DNA of 64,000 nt, from the NCBI RefSeq assembly GCF_900104795.1, contig NZ_FNTG01000001.1:248001-312000 (forward strand), in the 5' to 3' direction. The notes beneath the pieces are model-generated. The model searched no databases, was not told the DNA's origin, and saw nothing but the letters and a program-made list of their open reading frames with translations. The DNA is from Burkholderia sp. WP9 (GTDB taxonomy: Bacteria; Pseudomonadota; Gammaproteobacteria; Burkholderiales; Burkholderiaceae). Shown piece after piece: positions 51,259 through 59,710 of this stretch. A program made the position numbers and the translations under genes. How positions within the stretch are numbered: position 1 is the first letter of the stretch; each line of letters begins with the position of its first letter.

Positions 51259-51426
51259 CTAGCTGCCGCGCGAAGCATCCTTGACGTTGTTTGCGCCGCT
51301 CTTTGCGACGTTCGCCACCGATGCATACATGCTTTGCTCGACTTGCATCTGGGCGGACATCATCGTCATCTGGTCCATTTCCTGCGTGAGACCAGCCATC
51401 ATTCCGCCTGCGCTTCCTACTGACAT
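51259..51426 (-). CDS. 55-residue pilin/needle-like protein at the hrpE position
   Basis: Short gene with an excellent ribosome-binding site (GGAGG five bases before the ATG at 51426). The protein begins MSVGSAGGMMAGLTQEMDQM and ends in ANVAKSGANNVKDASRGS; it is Met-, Ser- and Ala-rich, has no Cys, and is mostly one helix. It lies between hrpD6 and hpaB, exactly where Xanthomonas has hrpE, the Hrp pilus subunit. At 55 residues it is far shorter than HrpE or HrpY (about 80-95). Its last 28 residues match those of the 160-residue protein encoded nearby. I therefore call it the probable pilus or needle subunit. Confidence 0.75.
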   Translation of the reverse strand: MSVGSAGGMMAGLTQEMDQMTMMSAQMQVEQSMYASVANVAKSGANNVKDASRGS

Positions 51427-51586
51427 AAAAACCTCCAGTGACTATGGGTAGAGAGTGAGTGGCCTGTATCGAGACCTGCCGCCGCGCCGGTTGCTCGTGA
51501 GAGCAGGCCGCCGCGGCAAGCGCGTTGCCCGCGGGGCCTGGTGCGTGATGCGCACGAGACTCGCGGTGAGCGGTCGCGTCGCCTGA

Positions 51587-51835
51587 TCAGGCGTGCGCGC
51601 CGGCCTGTTTTTCCTGCAGCCGCGCGATCACCCGCGACGCAGCGAGAAAGCCGCGGTAGAGCTTCGCCAGATTGTTGCGATCGAGGTCGGTTGCGCCCTG
51701 GATTTCGCTGATGCGCTGCGCGGTTGCGTCGAGCGCCTGACGGATCGCTTCCACCTTCGGCGCGCCGTCCGGATCGGCGAGCGTCTTCTGCAAGTCGTTG
51801 AATTCGCTGGCGTGGGCTTCGAGTTGCTCGTACAT
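51587..51835 (-). CDS. hrpD6: HrpD6-like T3SS protein
   Basis: 82-residue, highly helical, soluble protein (MYEQLEAHASEFNDLQKTLA; NNLAKLYRGFLAASRVIARL). Its length and place between hrcD and the pilin gene match HrpD6, a small protein needed for secretion and hrp gene expression in Xanthomonas. GGAG lies six bases before the ATG. The 160-base gap to the pilin-like gene holds an imperfect GC hairpin around 51512-51533 but no PIP box, so the pilin is probably read from the hrcD promoter. Confidence 0.75.
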   Translation of the reverse strand: MYEQLEAHASEFNDLQKTLADPDGAPKVEAIRQALDATAQRISEIQGATDLDRNNLAKLYRGFLAASRVIARLQEKQAGAHA

Positions 51836-51876
51836 GTCGATCTCCAGATTGAACGGGGCGGTGTGCGGATGTTGAA

Positions 51877-53145
51877 TCAGCTGGACGGACCGCGCGGCTG
51901 CGCAGGTGGCAGCGTGGCGGGGTCGGGTAGCGGCACGACGCCGGCCGCGCTGCGGGTGACGGTGTCGTTGTCGACGACCGAGGGGTTGGCCGGGCTGATC
52001 CGATGCGATGGGGTCGCCGCGGCTGCCGCGTGCGCGGCTTGCGGGTTGCCGTTCGCGTCTGTATTGCCGTTGCCGTTGCCATTGCCATTGGTAAGCGCCG
52101 CGCCGCTTGCGCCCCCCGTAGCCGAAGCCGCGTTCGCCGCATCGCTTTCCGATGCCGGCGGATCGACCGCGTAGATATGCTTGACGCCGTCCGGCGTCTG
52201 CGCGTACCGGACGTCGTCGGAGGAAATCATTTCGGAGTACGACGCTGGGGTCGTATTGCCCGCGGCGACGTTAGCGTTCTCGGCGGCCTCGACCACCACG
52301 TTCTTCACGTTTGCGTCGAGATCCGCGCGCACGCGCGCCAGCGCGGCGTCGAGATCGGCGCGGCTGCTGACGGCGCCGGTCACCGCGAAGTTGCCGTCGC
52401 CGAGATAGCGAACGTGAGCGCCGGCAACGCCGAGCGAATCCTCGATGCTGCGTGCGTCGTTCTGCGCGACGTCGTAATTGCGTGAGATGCCCGTCGTCGA
52501 AATGCGCGCGAGCAGGTTGCGTACGGCGTCGTCGTCCGCGGGGCTCGTCACCATGCCGGTCACCACGACGGTGCTGCCGACCGCGTGCGCCTGCAAACCG
52601 CTCACATGGGCCGCGGCCAATGCCTCGCTGACGCGCTGCGCGCGGTCGTCGGCATTGCGCGGCAGGGCGGCGCGGCTCATCTGCGTGGTGGTCAGCAGCG
52701 AACCGGCGATGATCACGATGCCGAGCACGAAGCACGCCACCACGGCGCCCACATAACGGCGGCGTTTTTTGCGCTCGGCCGCGAAGCGCGCTTCGGCGGG
52801 GCGGGTCAGCAGCATCGACAGCAGATCGAGATCGGACGGCCACACGGCATCGTCCGCCCCGACGCACAGGATCATGTCGTCGAATTGCATCGGCACGAAG
52901 TCCACCAGCAGCACCACTTCTTCGGCGCCGGCCGGCTGCGCGTCCGCCGTGCCCGGCGCCTGCGCCAATGCCACGCGTTGCGCGCTGACCACGCCGCTCG
53001 CGTCGACGTGCAGCAGCGCATCCGCGCCCCGCCAGTCGGTGAGGCGGATGTCGGCGTCGTCGTCGGCGCCGACACGGTGCGTGCCCGGCGTGAGCTGCAA
53101 ATGCGCTCCCGCGTGAACGCCCGTCAGTATCCGCAGCAGTTTCAT
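51877..53145 (-). CDS. hrcD: T3SS inner-membrane ring protein HrcD (SctD)
   Basis: 422-residue bitopic protein. An N-terminal FHA-like cytoplasmic domain (MKLLRILTGVHAGAHLQLTP; HRVGADDDADIRL) is followed by one membrane helix at about residues 131-153 (GAVVACFVLGIVIIAGSLL) and periplasmic ring-building domains (VVVTGMVTSPADDDAVRNLL; YLGDGNFAVTGAVSS). With HrcJ it forms the inner ring. The last ~100 residues are a low-complexity tail with an Asn-Gly repeat, longer than in the Xanthomonas protein. The ATG at 53145 begins the FHA domain directly. A PIP box lies in the 153-base gap upstream. Confidence 0.88.
   Translation of the reverse strand: MKLLRILTGVHAGAHLQLTPGTHRVGADDDADIRLTDWRGADALLHVDASGVVSAQRVALAQAPGTADAQPAGAEEVVLLVDFVPMQFDDMILCVGADDAVWPSDLDLLSMLLTRPAEARFAAERKKRRRYVGAVVACFVLGIVIIAGSLLTTTQMSRAALPRNADDRAQRVSEALAAAHVSGLQAHAVGSTVVVTGMVTSPADDDAVRNLLARISTTGISRNYDVAQNDARSIEDSLGVAGAHVRYLGDGNFAVTGAVSSRADLDAALARVRADLDANVKNVVVEAAENANVAAGNTTPASYSEMISSDDVRYAQTPDGVKHIYAVDPPASESDAANAASATGGASGAALTNGNGNGNGNTDANGNPQAAHAAAAATPSHRISPANPSVVDNDTVTRSAAGVVPLPDPATLPPAQPRGPSS
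52063..52091. repeat. 6-bp tandem repeat in hrcD
   Basis: About five copies of RTTGCC encode an (Asn-Gly)n run in the periplasmic tail of HrcD. The unit preserves frame. Confidence 0.8.
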
Positions 53146-53256
53146 CGTGCTCGCACAAGGTGGGTGGGTGGACCGCCGGGGCGCGCGCGGCGCACGGCGC
53201 AAGCGGCCCGATCGACCTTAATGTAGCTGCCCGTCATGGCATGTCCCGCAGCGGAT

Positions 53257-53281
53257 GCGAAGGCGCCGCATGGGATGCGAA
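53257..53281 (-). promoter_or_regulatory. PIP box upstream of hrcD-hrpD6-pilin-hpaB
   Basis: Minus-strand TTCGC-N15-TTCGC, with TACATT (53220-53225) as -10 after 31 bases. It lies in the hpaA-hrcD gap and makes the last four genes a separate unit. Confidence 0.87.
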
Positions 53282-53298
53282 GCCGCACGGCAAAACGC

Positions 53299-54384
53299 CT
53301 AGCGGCTGCCGCCGGGAAAGGCGCGGCGCGCGCCCGGTGGTGACGATGGCGAGGTCGAGGTCGAGGTCGAATACGGCTGCGCCGCGCCGGGTGCCGCCGC
53401 ATGGGCGCCTGTTGCCGCGGCCGACTGCGCCGTGCGGGAATCGAGCGCCCCCGGGGAGGTTCCAGGCGTCTGCGCCGCCCCCGGCCCCGCCGACCGACCG
53501 AGCGCGCCAACCCGCAGCGCGCATAACGTGTCGATCGAGCGGGCGAGTTGCGGCGCGTTGGACGGTTTGTCGGCATGCAGCCATAACAACGGAAACAGCA
53601 GGTTGAAACGCTGCACCCGTTCCGGCGCCGGCAGTCGGGTAACACTCTGGCGAGCACCCTCGGATACCGGGCCGCCGGCGCGCTCACGCAACGCGGCCAC
53701 ACCGCACCCGGTCCCCGGCTGTGACGCCGCAATGCTGCCGATTTTCTGCTGCACGCCAAGCAGGTCGATCGCCTGTTCCAGCACGCGCGCGTCTAGCGGT
53801 ATCTGTGGATTGCCGGCCAACTGCTCGCGCAGGTTCAACATATCGGTGCGCCATGCGTCGCGCACCGCCGCGGCGCGCGCGATTTCCTGGCCCGGCTGCG
53901 CGTACTGCGCAGCGATCGCGTCGAGCCGGCCGGGCGGCGGAGGCGGCACTGCGCCGCGATCGCCGCGCGCCTTGATCGCCGGCGCCGCGCCGGCATCATG
54001 CTCGTCGCCGTGATCGCCTTGTGAGTGATTTCCGCCGCCGCCACGTCCGCCGCCGTCGCGGTTGACCTTCTGGCCCTCGGCATGATGCGCTTCGGCGTCG
54101 TCCGGGCCGTCGTCGTCGAGCGCGGCGCTGTTGCCGCGCTGCTTCTTCGCGGCGCGCCGCTTGCGCGCCAGCTGATCCGCCATTCTCTTTGCGCGGACCG
54201 AGCTCACCGACGGACCACGCTGGGCGTCGCTGCCATAAGTGAAATTGGTGGTGCCGCGATACAGCGCCGCGAACTGCGCACCGTTGCGCGCACCTTGCGC
54301 GTTGGCGGCTTTCTGCTGCGCCTGGGCGACGTGCTGCGCCTGGGCCGCGGCCGTCTCGCTGCCTTGATGAGAGATGCGGCTCAT
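53299..54384 (-). CDS. hpaA: HpaA-like T3SS secretion control protein
   Basis: 361-residue soluble protein. Position between hrcS and hrcD is that of HpaA, which is itself secreted and controls pilus and effector export with HpaB. A strongly basic cluster, RAKRMADQLARKRRAAKKQR at about residues 64-83, resembles the nuclear localisation signals known in Xanthomonas HpaA. Around it are Gly/Asp-rich and, at the C terminus, Pro/Ser/Thr-rich low-complexity regions; a helical core with NLREQLAGNPQIPLDARVLE and QRFNLLFPLLWLHADKPSNA lies between. GAGG is eight bases before the ATG. Confidence 0.8.
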   Translation of the reverse strand: MSRISHQGSETAAAQAQHVAQAQQKAANAQGARNGAQFAALYRGTTNFTYGSDAQRGPSVSSVRAKRMADQLARKRRAAKKQRGNSAALDDDGPDDAEAHHAEGQKVNRDGGGRGGGGNHSQGDHGDEHDAGAAPAIKARGDRGAVPPPPPGRLDAIAAQYAQPGQEIARAAAVRDAWRTDMLNLREQLAGNPQIPLDARVLEQAIDLLGVQQKIGSIAASQPGTGCGVAALRERAGGPVSEGARQSVTRLPAPERVQRFNLLFPLLWLHADKPSNAPQLARSIDTLCALRVGALGRSAGPGAAQTPGTSPGALDSRTAQSAAATGAHAAAPGAAQPYSTSTSTSPSSPPGARRAFPGGSR

Positions 54385-54422
54385 GTCGATCGCCTCGCGG
54401 GTGGGTCAGGCAGTGCGCCGCT

Positions 54423-54686
54423 TTACAGCGGCACGGCCGCCTGCATCATTTCGTTGGCGAAATGCAGAATCGCCGCGCACGACAGCGGTGCGGCGACCAC
54501 GATCGCCACCGTCACCGCGATTAGCTTGACCGCGTGCGACAGCGTCTGGTCCTGCATCGACGTGATCGCCTGCAGGAACGACACGCCTAGCCCGACCACC
54601 GCCGCGACGATCACCGCCGGCAGCGAAACGGTCAGGCACAGCAGCATGCCCTCGGTGGTGAACCGGATCAGCGAATCGATTTCCAT
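54423..54686 (-). CDS. hrcS: T3SS export apparatus protein HrcS
   Basis: 87-residue membrane protein of the FliQ family. Two long helices (GMLLCLTVSLPAVIVAAVVG; HAVKLIAVTVAIVVAAPLSC) flank the conserved loop VSFLQAITSMQDQTLSHAVK. With HrcR and HrcT it forms the export gate. AGGAAA is five bases before the ATG at 54686; the frame is open into hrcR, but those codons are a shadow. It lies 59 bases after hrcR. Confidence 0.95.
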   Translation of the reverse strand: MEIDSLIRFTTEGMLLCLTVSLPAVIVAAVVGLGVSFLQAITSMQDQTLSHAVKLIAVTVAIVVAAPLSCAAILHFANEMMQAAVPL

Positions 54687-54745
54687 GTGAGTTTTCCTGC
54701 GGGTTTTCCGGCTGATTGTCCTGATGCGTGACTTCGGAAACTGCG

Positions 54746-55396
54746 CTACCTGTAGGACATCACGAGACCGTGGATCAACGTCGACCAGCCGTCCATCACG
54801 ACGAACAGCAGCAGCTTGAATGGAATCGCGACGTTGGTTGGCGTGACCTGATTGAGGCCCATCGCGAGCAGCACGTTGGCAATGATCAGATCGATGACGA
54901 TAAACGCGATGTACAACAGAAAGCCGATCTTGAACGCGTCGGTCATTTCCGTCAGCGTGAAGGCGGGCGCCAGCACGATCAGATCGTCTTCCTTGATCTG
55001 CGCGGCTTCGTCCTTCGGCCACACTACGGAAGCGGAGCGCAGGAAGAAGCGTTTTTCGCGCTCGTTCGTGTGCTTGACGAGGAACGCGCGGAACGGCTCG
55101 CGTGCCGCGCCGAACGCCTGGATCAGCGCCTGCGAAGGTTGCGCCGCGAGCTGCTGGCCTTCGAGCGATTTTTCGGCGAGCATGCCGATCGGCGCCATCA
55201 CGTAGATGGAGACCAGGATCGCAATGCCGTTGAGCACCATGTTCGGCGGCACTTGCTGCACGCCGAGCGCATTGCGCAACAGCCCCAGCACCACGACGAT
55301 CTTCGCGTAAGACGTGACGACCATGGCAACGAAGGGCAGCAGGCTGATCGCGACGACGACCAGCAGCAGCCCGGTGATATCACTGAATTGGACCAT
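54746..55396 (-). CDS. hrcR: T3SS export apparatus protein HrcR
   Basis: 216-residue FliP-family protein. It has the usual four helices, with SLLPFVAMVVTSYAKIVVVL, GLLRNALGVQQVPPNMVLNG and PFKLLLFVVMDGWSTLIHGL as family segments. The ATG at 55396 lies within the 3' end of hrcQ (17-base overlap), so the two are coupled. It is the core subunit of the export gate. Confidence 0.96.
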   Translation of the reverse strand: MVQFSDITGLLLVVVAISLLPFVAMVVTSYAKIVVVLGLLRNALGVQQVPPNMVLNGIAILVSIYVMAPIGMLAEKSLEGQQLAAQPSQALIQAFGAAREPFRAFLVKHTNEREKRFFLRSASVVWPKDEAAQIKEDDLIVLAPAFTLTEMTDAFKIGFLLYIAFIVIDLIIANVLLAMGLNQVTPTNVAIPFKLLLFVVMDGWSTLIHGLVMSYR

Positions 55397-56858
55397 GCCT
55401 GTGCGCCATGCGAATGATGCGGATACCGAGATGCTCGCCGACCGTCACCAGCTCGCCATAGCCGATGGTCTGTCCGTGCGCGACGAGCCGCAACTGGGCG
55501 TCCGCCACGGGCACGGGCAGCTCGAGCACATAGCCGGGGCCGAGCGTCGACAATTGGGCGAGCGGTAGCGCCACCGTGTCGATCTCGAACTGCACCGGCA
55601 GCTCGAGTTCGCCGATCCGGATGGGATCGGCGGGGTCGTCGATGGCGAGCCCGGCGTCGGCGCTCGCCGGGTCCAGCTCTTCTGACATGTTCGGCTCCTT
55701 GACGATGACGAGCGACGGCCCGTCGATTTCCACAGCGGCACACAAACGGGTGAGCCCAGGGGTTCCCCACGCGGCGACGGCACGCGGCCGCGCATGGGAA
55801 GCAGATAAGTCGTTCGAGGCATCGAGCAGCGTTGCATCGAGCGAAGGGAAGGTGGCGCGCAGCAGCACGTCGCCCGGTTCCAGCGCGTTCAGCGTGTCGA
55901 CGGGCAAGCGCTTGAGCCCGAGAATCAGGCAACCGGGGACGGCGAGGTCGAAGGCGGTTCGGGTTGCCTGAGCGAAGGATGCGGAGGTTTCGACCGATGT
56001 GCATGACGCGCCCGAAACATCCGCGGCGGGCGCCACGGCTGATGGCGCCAAAGCAGTGGGTTCGGTACGCAATAGCCGGTCGAGCAGGTCGTAGCACGCG
56101 GGATCGGCGCTGAGCGCGATCCGATGGCGGCGTTCATCGAGTGCGAACGAAAGCGCCACGACAGGCGAAACGTCCGAAGCCTCGCCCGTTGGCCTGCGCG
56201 TCGAAATCGCGTCGCTCAGGTGGCCACGGCGAACCGCTATGACGCGTGGACCCTTGAAGCCCACGCGGATCAATCGCTCGAACAGCGGTTCCAGCACGAC
56301 GCCGGCGACCGCGTGGCGCAACGCGACATCGGTGGGCGGCTTCTCTGCATGTGCGTCGCTGTCCGGCCACGCGGCGATGGCGAGCGCCGGATAGGCGTGC
56401 AGGTCGAGGGCCACGCGCACGGCGACGGCGGATATGGCGTTCTGAGGCGCGAACGTCAGTTCGATGACGCCGGGGTCCGCATAAGCCGCATCGACGCTGT
56501 GTGTATCGACCAAGGCCGCTTGCCATTCGGTGACGCCGAGCGCCGCATGCAGATATCCTGTGACGCGCGCATCGCAAAGCGTGCGTGTCACGCGAGCGGC
56601 GGCGGGCGTGACCGCAGGCAAACGCAGCGGCGCGATTGGCGCGACTGGCGCGACAGATGCGATGGGTGCGATCGAAGCGACCGGCGCCACAAAAGCGACC
56701 GATGCAACCGATGCAACCGGCGCTCCGGCAACCCCCACGTCGCCCGCAATACGTGCCATGTCCGCTCGCCGCGCACGCGCGGCATGCGGATCGGTCGCGG
56801 TTTCGTCTTCGGTTGTCGGCTCGTCGAGCGGATAGGCCATGCGTAGGGAATCTGTCAC
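55380..56858 (-). CDS. hrcQ: T3SS cytoplasmic ring protein HrcQ
   Basis: About 492 residues, much longer than the ~310 of Xanthomonas HrcQ. The C-terminal ~85 residues are the SPOA domain (IRIGELELPVQFEIDTVALP; LGPGYVLELPVPVADAQLRL) that builds the sorting platform below the ring. The N-terminal part has a Val-Ala-Pro repeat (about residues 43-78). The start is a GTG sharing GTGA with the hpaP stop; an ATG at 56840 is the alternative. hrcR overlaps its end. Confidence 0.9.
   Translation of the reverse strand: MTDSLRMAYPLDEPTTEDETATDPHAARARRADMARIAGDVGVAGAPVASVASVAFVAPVASIAPIASVAPVAPIAPLRLPAVTPAAARVTRTLCDARVTGYLHAALGVTEWQAALVDTHSVDAAYADPGVIELTFAPQNAISAVAVRVALDLHAYPALAIAAWPDSDAHAEKPPTDVALRHAVAGVVLEPLFERLIRVGFKGPRVIAVRRGHLSDAISTRRPTGEASDVSPVVALSFALDERRHRIALSADPACYDLLDRLLRTEPTALAPSAVAPAADVSGASCTSVETSASFAQATRTAFDLAVPGCLILGLKRLPVDTLNALEPGDVLLRATFPSLDATLLDASNDLSASHARPRAVAAWGTPGLTRLCAAVEIDGPSLVIVKEPNMSEELDPASADAGLAIDDPADPIRIGELELPVQFEIDTVALPLAQLSTLGPGYVLELPVPVADAQLRLVAHGQTIGYGELVTVGEHLGIRIIRMAHRHGPIQ
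56630..56731. repeat. degenerate 9-bp repeat in hrcQ
   Basis: Units related to GGCGCGACA/GGTGCGATC give a run of Val/Ile-Ala-Pro/Ser in the N-terminal part of HrcQ, outside the SPOA domain. Confidence 0.6.
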
Positions 56859-57583
56859 CAGACCGTGAGTTCGATTTCGCGGGCTTCACCCCACGCGCGC
56901 AGCAACGTGTCGAGTTCTCGTTCGAGCAGTGCGCTGTGTTCCAAGAGTAGTTGCCTCGTCGCCGTATCCGGCGTGTCGAACCGAAGCTGCAGACTGAAAC
57001 GCGAAAGCGTCAGATACAGCGTGGTCTGCGGCAGCAGTGTCTGATCGAGCGGCAACTGCACTTCCCAGTTGCCGGCTTCGGCAATCGAAGGATCGCCGCA
57101 GAACGCGCCGATCTCCCGCGCAAGCGAGCCGAGCAGTTGCACGAAGCGCTGCTGCTGCCGGTAGACGGCGGTCACGACCGGCGCCGCGGCATCGGTGACG
57201 CGCGCGCCGATCGCCAGACGCTCGGGCGAGGGCATGCCAGCCGCGCCTGAAGAATCCGCGTGAGCGCCGCAGGCGACGTTCGCGGAAGCGTCCGCGGCCG
57301 CATCGCCGCCGCTGTGCGCGAACGGGCGCGGTGCGGGCGGAGCAGTCGCCTGCGCGCCGACTTCGAGGGCGTCGTCGTCACCGCCTTGCGAGCCTGCATG
57401 CGCATCGGTATTCGCCTTGCCGGTGAGCCGCTGCAATGCACGCCGCCGTCCGAGCAGCGACGCATAGTCGAAACCCCGTCCACCCGGTCGACGCGAGCCC
57501 ATGGATGCGTCGGTTTCATCGGGCGTTTCACTGTCCACCTCGCCGGGAATCACGCGCACGTGGCGCGAAACGATATGCGTCAT
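56855..57583 (-). CDS. hpaP: HpaP-like T3SS substrate-switch protein
   Basis: 242-residue soluble protein at the hpaP position after hrcV. The N-terminal half is low complexity (Gly/Asp/Ala). The C-terminal half carries the conserved domain of HpaP/YscP-type substrate-specificity switch proteins (GNWEVQLPLDQTLLPQTTLY; LTLSRFSLQLRFDTPDTATR). Such proteins control the change from early pilus to effector export. GAGG is eight bases before the ATG at 57583, and only 10 bases separate it from hrcV. Confidence 0.85.
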   Translation of the reverse strand: MTHIVSRHVRVIPGEVDSETPDETDASMGSRRPGGRGFDYASLLGRRRALQRLTGKANTDAHAGSQGGDDDALEVGAQATAPPAPRPFAHSGGDAAADASANVACGAHADSSGAAGMPSPERLAIGARVTDAAAPVVTAVYRQQQRFVQLLGSLAREIGAFCGDPSIAEAGNWEVQLPLDQTLLPQTTLYLTLSRFSLQLRFDTPDTATRQLLLEHSALLERELDTLLRAWGEAREIELTVW

Positions 57584-57593
57584 GGCGACGGCC

Positions 57594-59699
57594 TCAGATC
57601 GACACGCGGCCGAGCGGCTGCAATTCGACGTGCTCGCCGAGTTCCTGATACGAATACACCGCGAGCCAGCCGAGCCGCGCCTCGATCATGCGCCGCACGT
57701 AACGGCGGATATCCATCGACGTCACCAGCGCCACGCCGTCGCGCGGCGCGGCGCCGACGAAGGACTGGATCTTGTCGATCAGCAAGGTGGCTTCGTCGGG
57801 CGGCAAGGCGAGGAAATTGCCGGTCGGCGTCTGCTTGATCGACTGACGGATATGCTGCTCCACCGGCATGTCGAACAGCACCGCCGACAAGGTTCGCGCG
57901 CCGCTCGCGGCACGATGCGCGAGAAAGCGCGAGAGATCGCCGCGCACGTATTCTGTGAGCATCAGCATGTCCTTCTCTTTCGGTCCCCACGCGATCAGAC
58001 TCTCCATGATCGTGCGGACATTGCGGATCGAGATCTGCTCTTCGAGCAGGCGGCGCAGCACGTCGGCGATCCGTTGCGGCGGCAGCACCTTCTGCACTTC
58101 GGCAACGAGGCCCGGATAGTCGCCCGCCAGCTGATCGAGAATCCACTGCACTTCCTGAATGCCGAGAAAGAGCGGCGCGTGGCGCCGCATCAGCGCCACC
58201 GACGCATGCGCGAGGGCCTGTTCCGCACGCCATACCGGTGTTTTGGGCGGCACCGCGCGCTCTTCGAGCCAGCGCGTCGGCGTGCCGCTCGTGTCGAGCG
58301 GCGGTCCCGGTTCGCTTTGAGCGATGAGCGCGTCCATGGCCCGGCTTTCTTCGCTCGTGAGCGTGACGGGTGCGGCCGAATGCGCGAGCAGGCTGGCTTC
58401 GGGCAACATCACTTTGCCGGCGGGGAGCTCGAGCGTGAGTTGCGGCACATCGTGCACGAGGATCTGGCAGGTGGAGGGCGGCAGCGCGGCATAGGTCCAC
58501 ATGGTGATGCCTGGAAACGGCAGGCCGAGTTCTTCCTGCAAGCGCGCGCGTTCGGTTTCGAACGACTTGTCGAGTGCCGGCATGGTCAGCCGGGCGACCA
58601 GGTCCGGCGCGATGCGAACGCCGAGCGGGCAGGTGAACTGCGGTGCGCGCGCGAGAATCGCGGGCACGTCGATCTTCGAACCCGAGCGTTGCATGGCGTG
58701 CAGCGATTCGCGTTCGTGGTTCTGCTGCTGCGGCTTCTTTGCGTTCAGACGCCATGCGGTAAAGGCGAGTGTGCCCGCGAGCAGCAGGAAGAGCGCGGCG
58801 GGAAAGCCGGGCACCGCGGCAAAGCCCAGCAGCAGTACGGCGGCGAAATACAGCGCGCGCGAACTGGAACCGAGCTGGCGGCCGATCTCGTCGCCGAGCG
58901 AACCGGGCTTGAGCTGCCGTTCATCCGCGACGCGCGTGATCATCACGCCGGCCGCCACCGACAACAACAGTGACGGAATCTGCGACACCATCGCATCGCC
59001 GACCGAGAGAATCGAAAAGCGATCCGCCGCTTCGCCCGCGCTCATGTTGTGATAGGCCACACCTACTGCGATCCCCGCGACGATATTGATCATCGTGATG
59101 ATCAATCCGGCGATCGCATCGCCTTTGACGAACTTCATCGCCCCGTCCATGCCGCCGTGCAACTGGCTTTCGACGGCGAGCGTCGCGCGTTTGCGGCGCG
59201 CTTCTTCCGCGGTCAGCAGATTGGCGCGCAGGTCGGCGTCGATACTCATCTGCTTGCCCGGCAGCGCGTCGAGCGTGAAGCGCGCGCCGACTTCGGCGAC
59301 CCGCTCCGAACCCTTCGCGATCACGATGAATTGCACCGTGGTGATGATGACGAACACCACCAGCCCGACCACCAGATTGCCGCCCACCACCAGTTCGCCG
59401 AAGCTCTCGATGATATGGCCGGCCTCCGCATGCAACAGAATCGACTTGGTCGACGCGATGTTCAGCGACAGCCGGTACAGCGTGGTGAACAGCAGCAGCG
59501 AAGGAAATGCCGAGAGCGACACCACGTCCGGCACATACATGGTCACCATCAGCAAGGTCACGCTGATCGTGATGTTCACGCCGAGCAGAATGTCGATCAG
59601 CGTCGGCGGCAGGGGCAGGATCATCAGCGAAATGATCGCGACGATCAGCGCCACGATGCCGATTTCACCGCCGGCAGGAAGTTTCAGCGTCTTCAGCAT
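57594..59699 (-). CDS. hrcV: T3SS export apparatus protein HrcV
   Basis: 701-residue FlhA/LcrD-family protein. The N-terminal ~320 residues contain about eight membrane helices with the cytoplasmic FHIPEP-type loop (VAEVGARFTLDALPGKQMSI; DADLRANLLTAEEARRKRAT). The large C-terminal domain forms the nonameric ring that receives chaperone-effector complexes. hrcU lies 11 bases upstream and hpaP 10 bases downstream. Confidence 0.97.
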   Translation of the reverse strand: MLKTLKLPAGGEIGIVALIVAIISLMILPLPPTLIDILLGVNITISVTLLMVTMYVPDVVSLSAFPSLLLFTTLYRLSLNIASTKSILLHAEAGHIIESFGELVVGGNLVVGLVVFVIITTVQFIVIAKGSERVAEVGARFTLDALPGKQMSIDADLRANLLTAEEARRKRATLAVESQLHGGMDGAMKFVKGDAIAGLIITMINIVAGIAVGVAYHNMSAGEAADRFSILSVGDAMVSQIPSLLLSVAAGVMITRVADERQLKPGSLGDEIGRQLGSSSRALYFAAVLLLGFAAVPGFPAALFLLLAGTLAFTAWRLNAKKPQQQNHERESLHAMQRSGSKIDVPAILARAPQFTCPLGVRIAPDLVARLTMPALDKSFETERARLQEELGLPFPGITMWTYAALPPSTCQILVHDVPQLTLELPAGKVMLPEASLLAHSAAPVTLTSEESRAMDALIAQSEPGPPLDTSGTPTRWLEERAVPPKTPVWRAEQALAHASVALMRRHAPLFLGIQEVQWILDQLAGDYPGLVAEVQKVLPPQRIADVLRRLLEEQISIRNVRTIMESLIAWGPKEKDMLMLTEYVRGDLSRFLAHRAASGARTLSAVLFDMPVEQHIRQSIKQTPTGNFLALPPDEATLLIDKIQSFVGAAPRDGVALVTSMDIRRYVRRMIEARLGWLAVYSYQELGEHVELQPLGRVSI

Positions 59700-59710
59700 G
59701 GTGGGTCTCG

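Noticed and set aside
51427..51586. PIP box directly before the 55-residue pilin-like gene
   Set aside because: No TTCGB pair in either orientation; transcription from the hrcD promoter is more likely.
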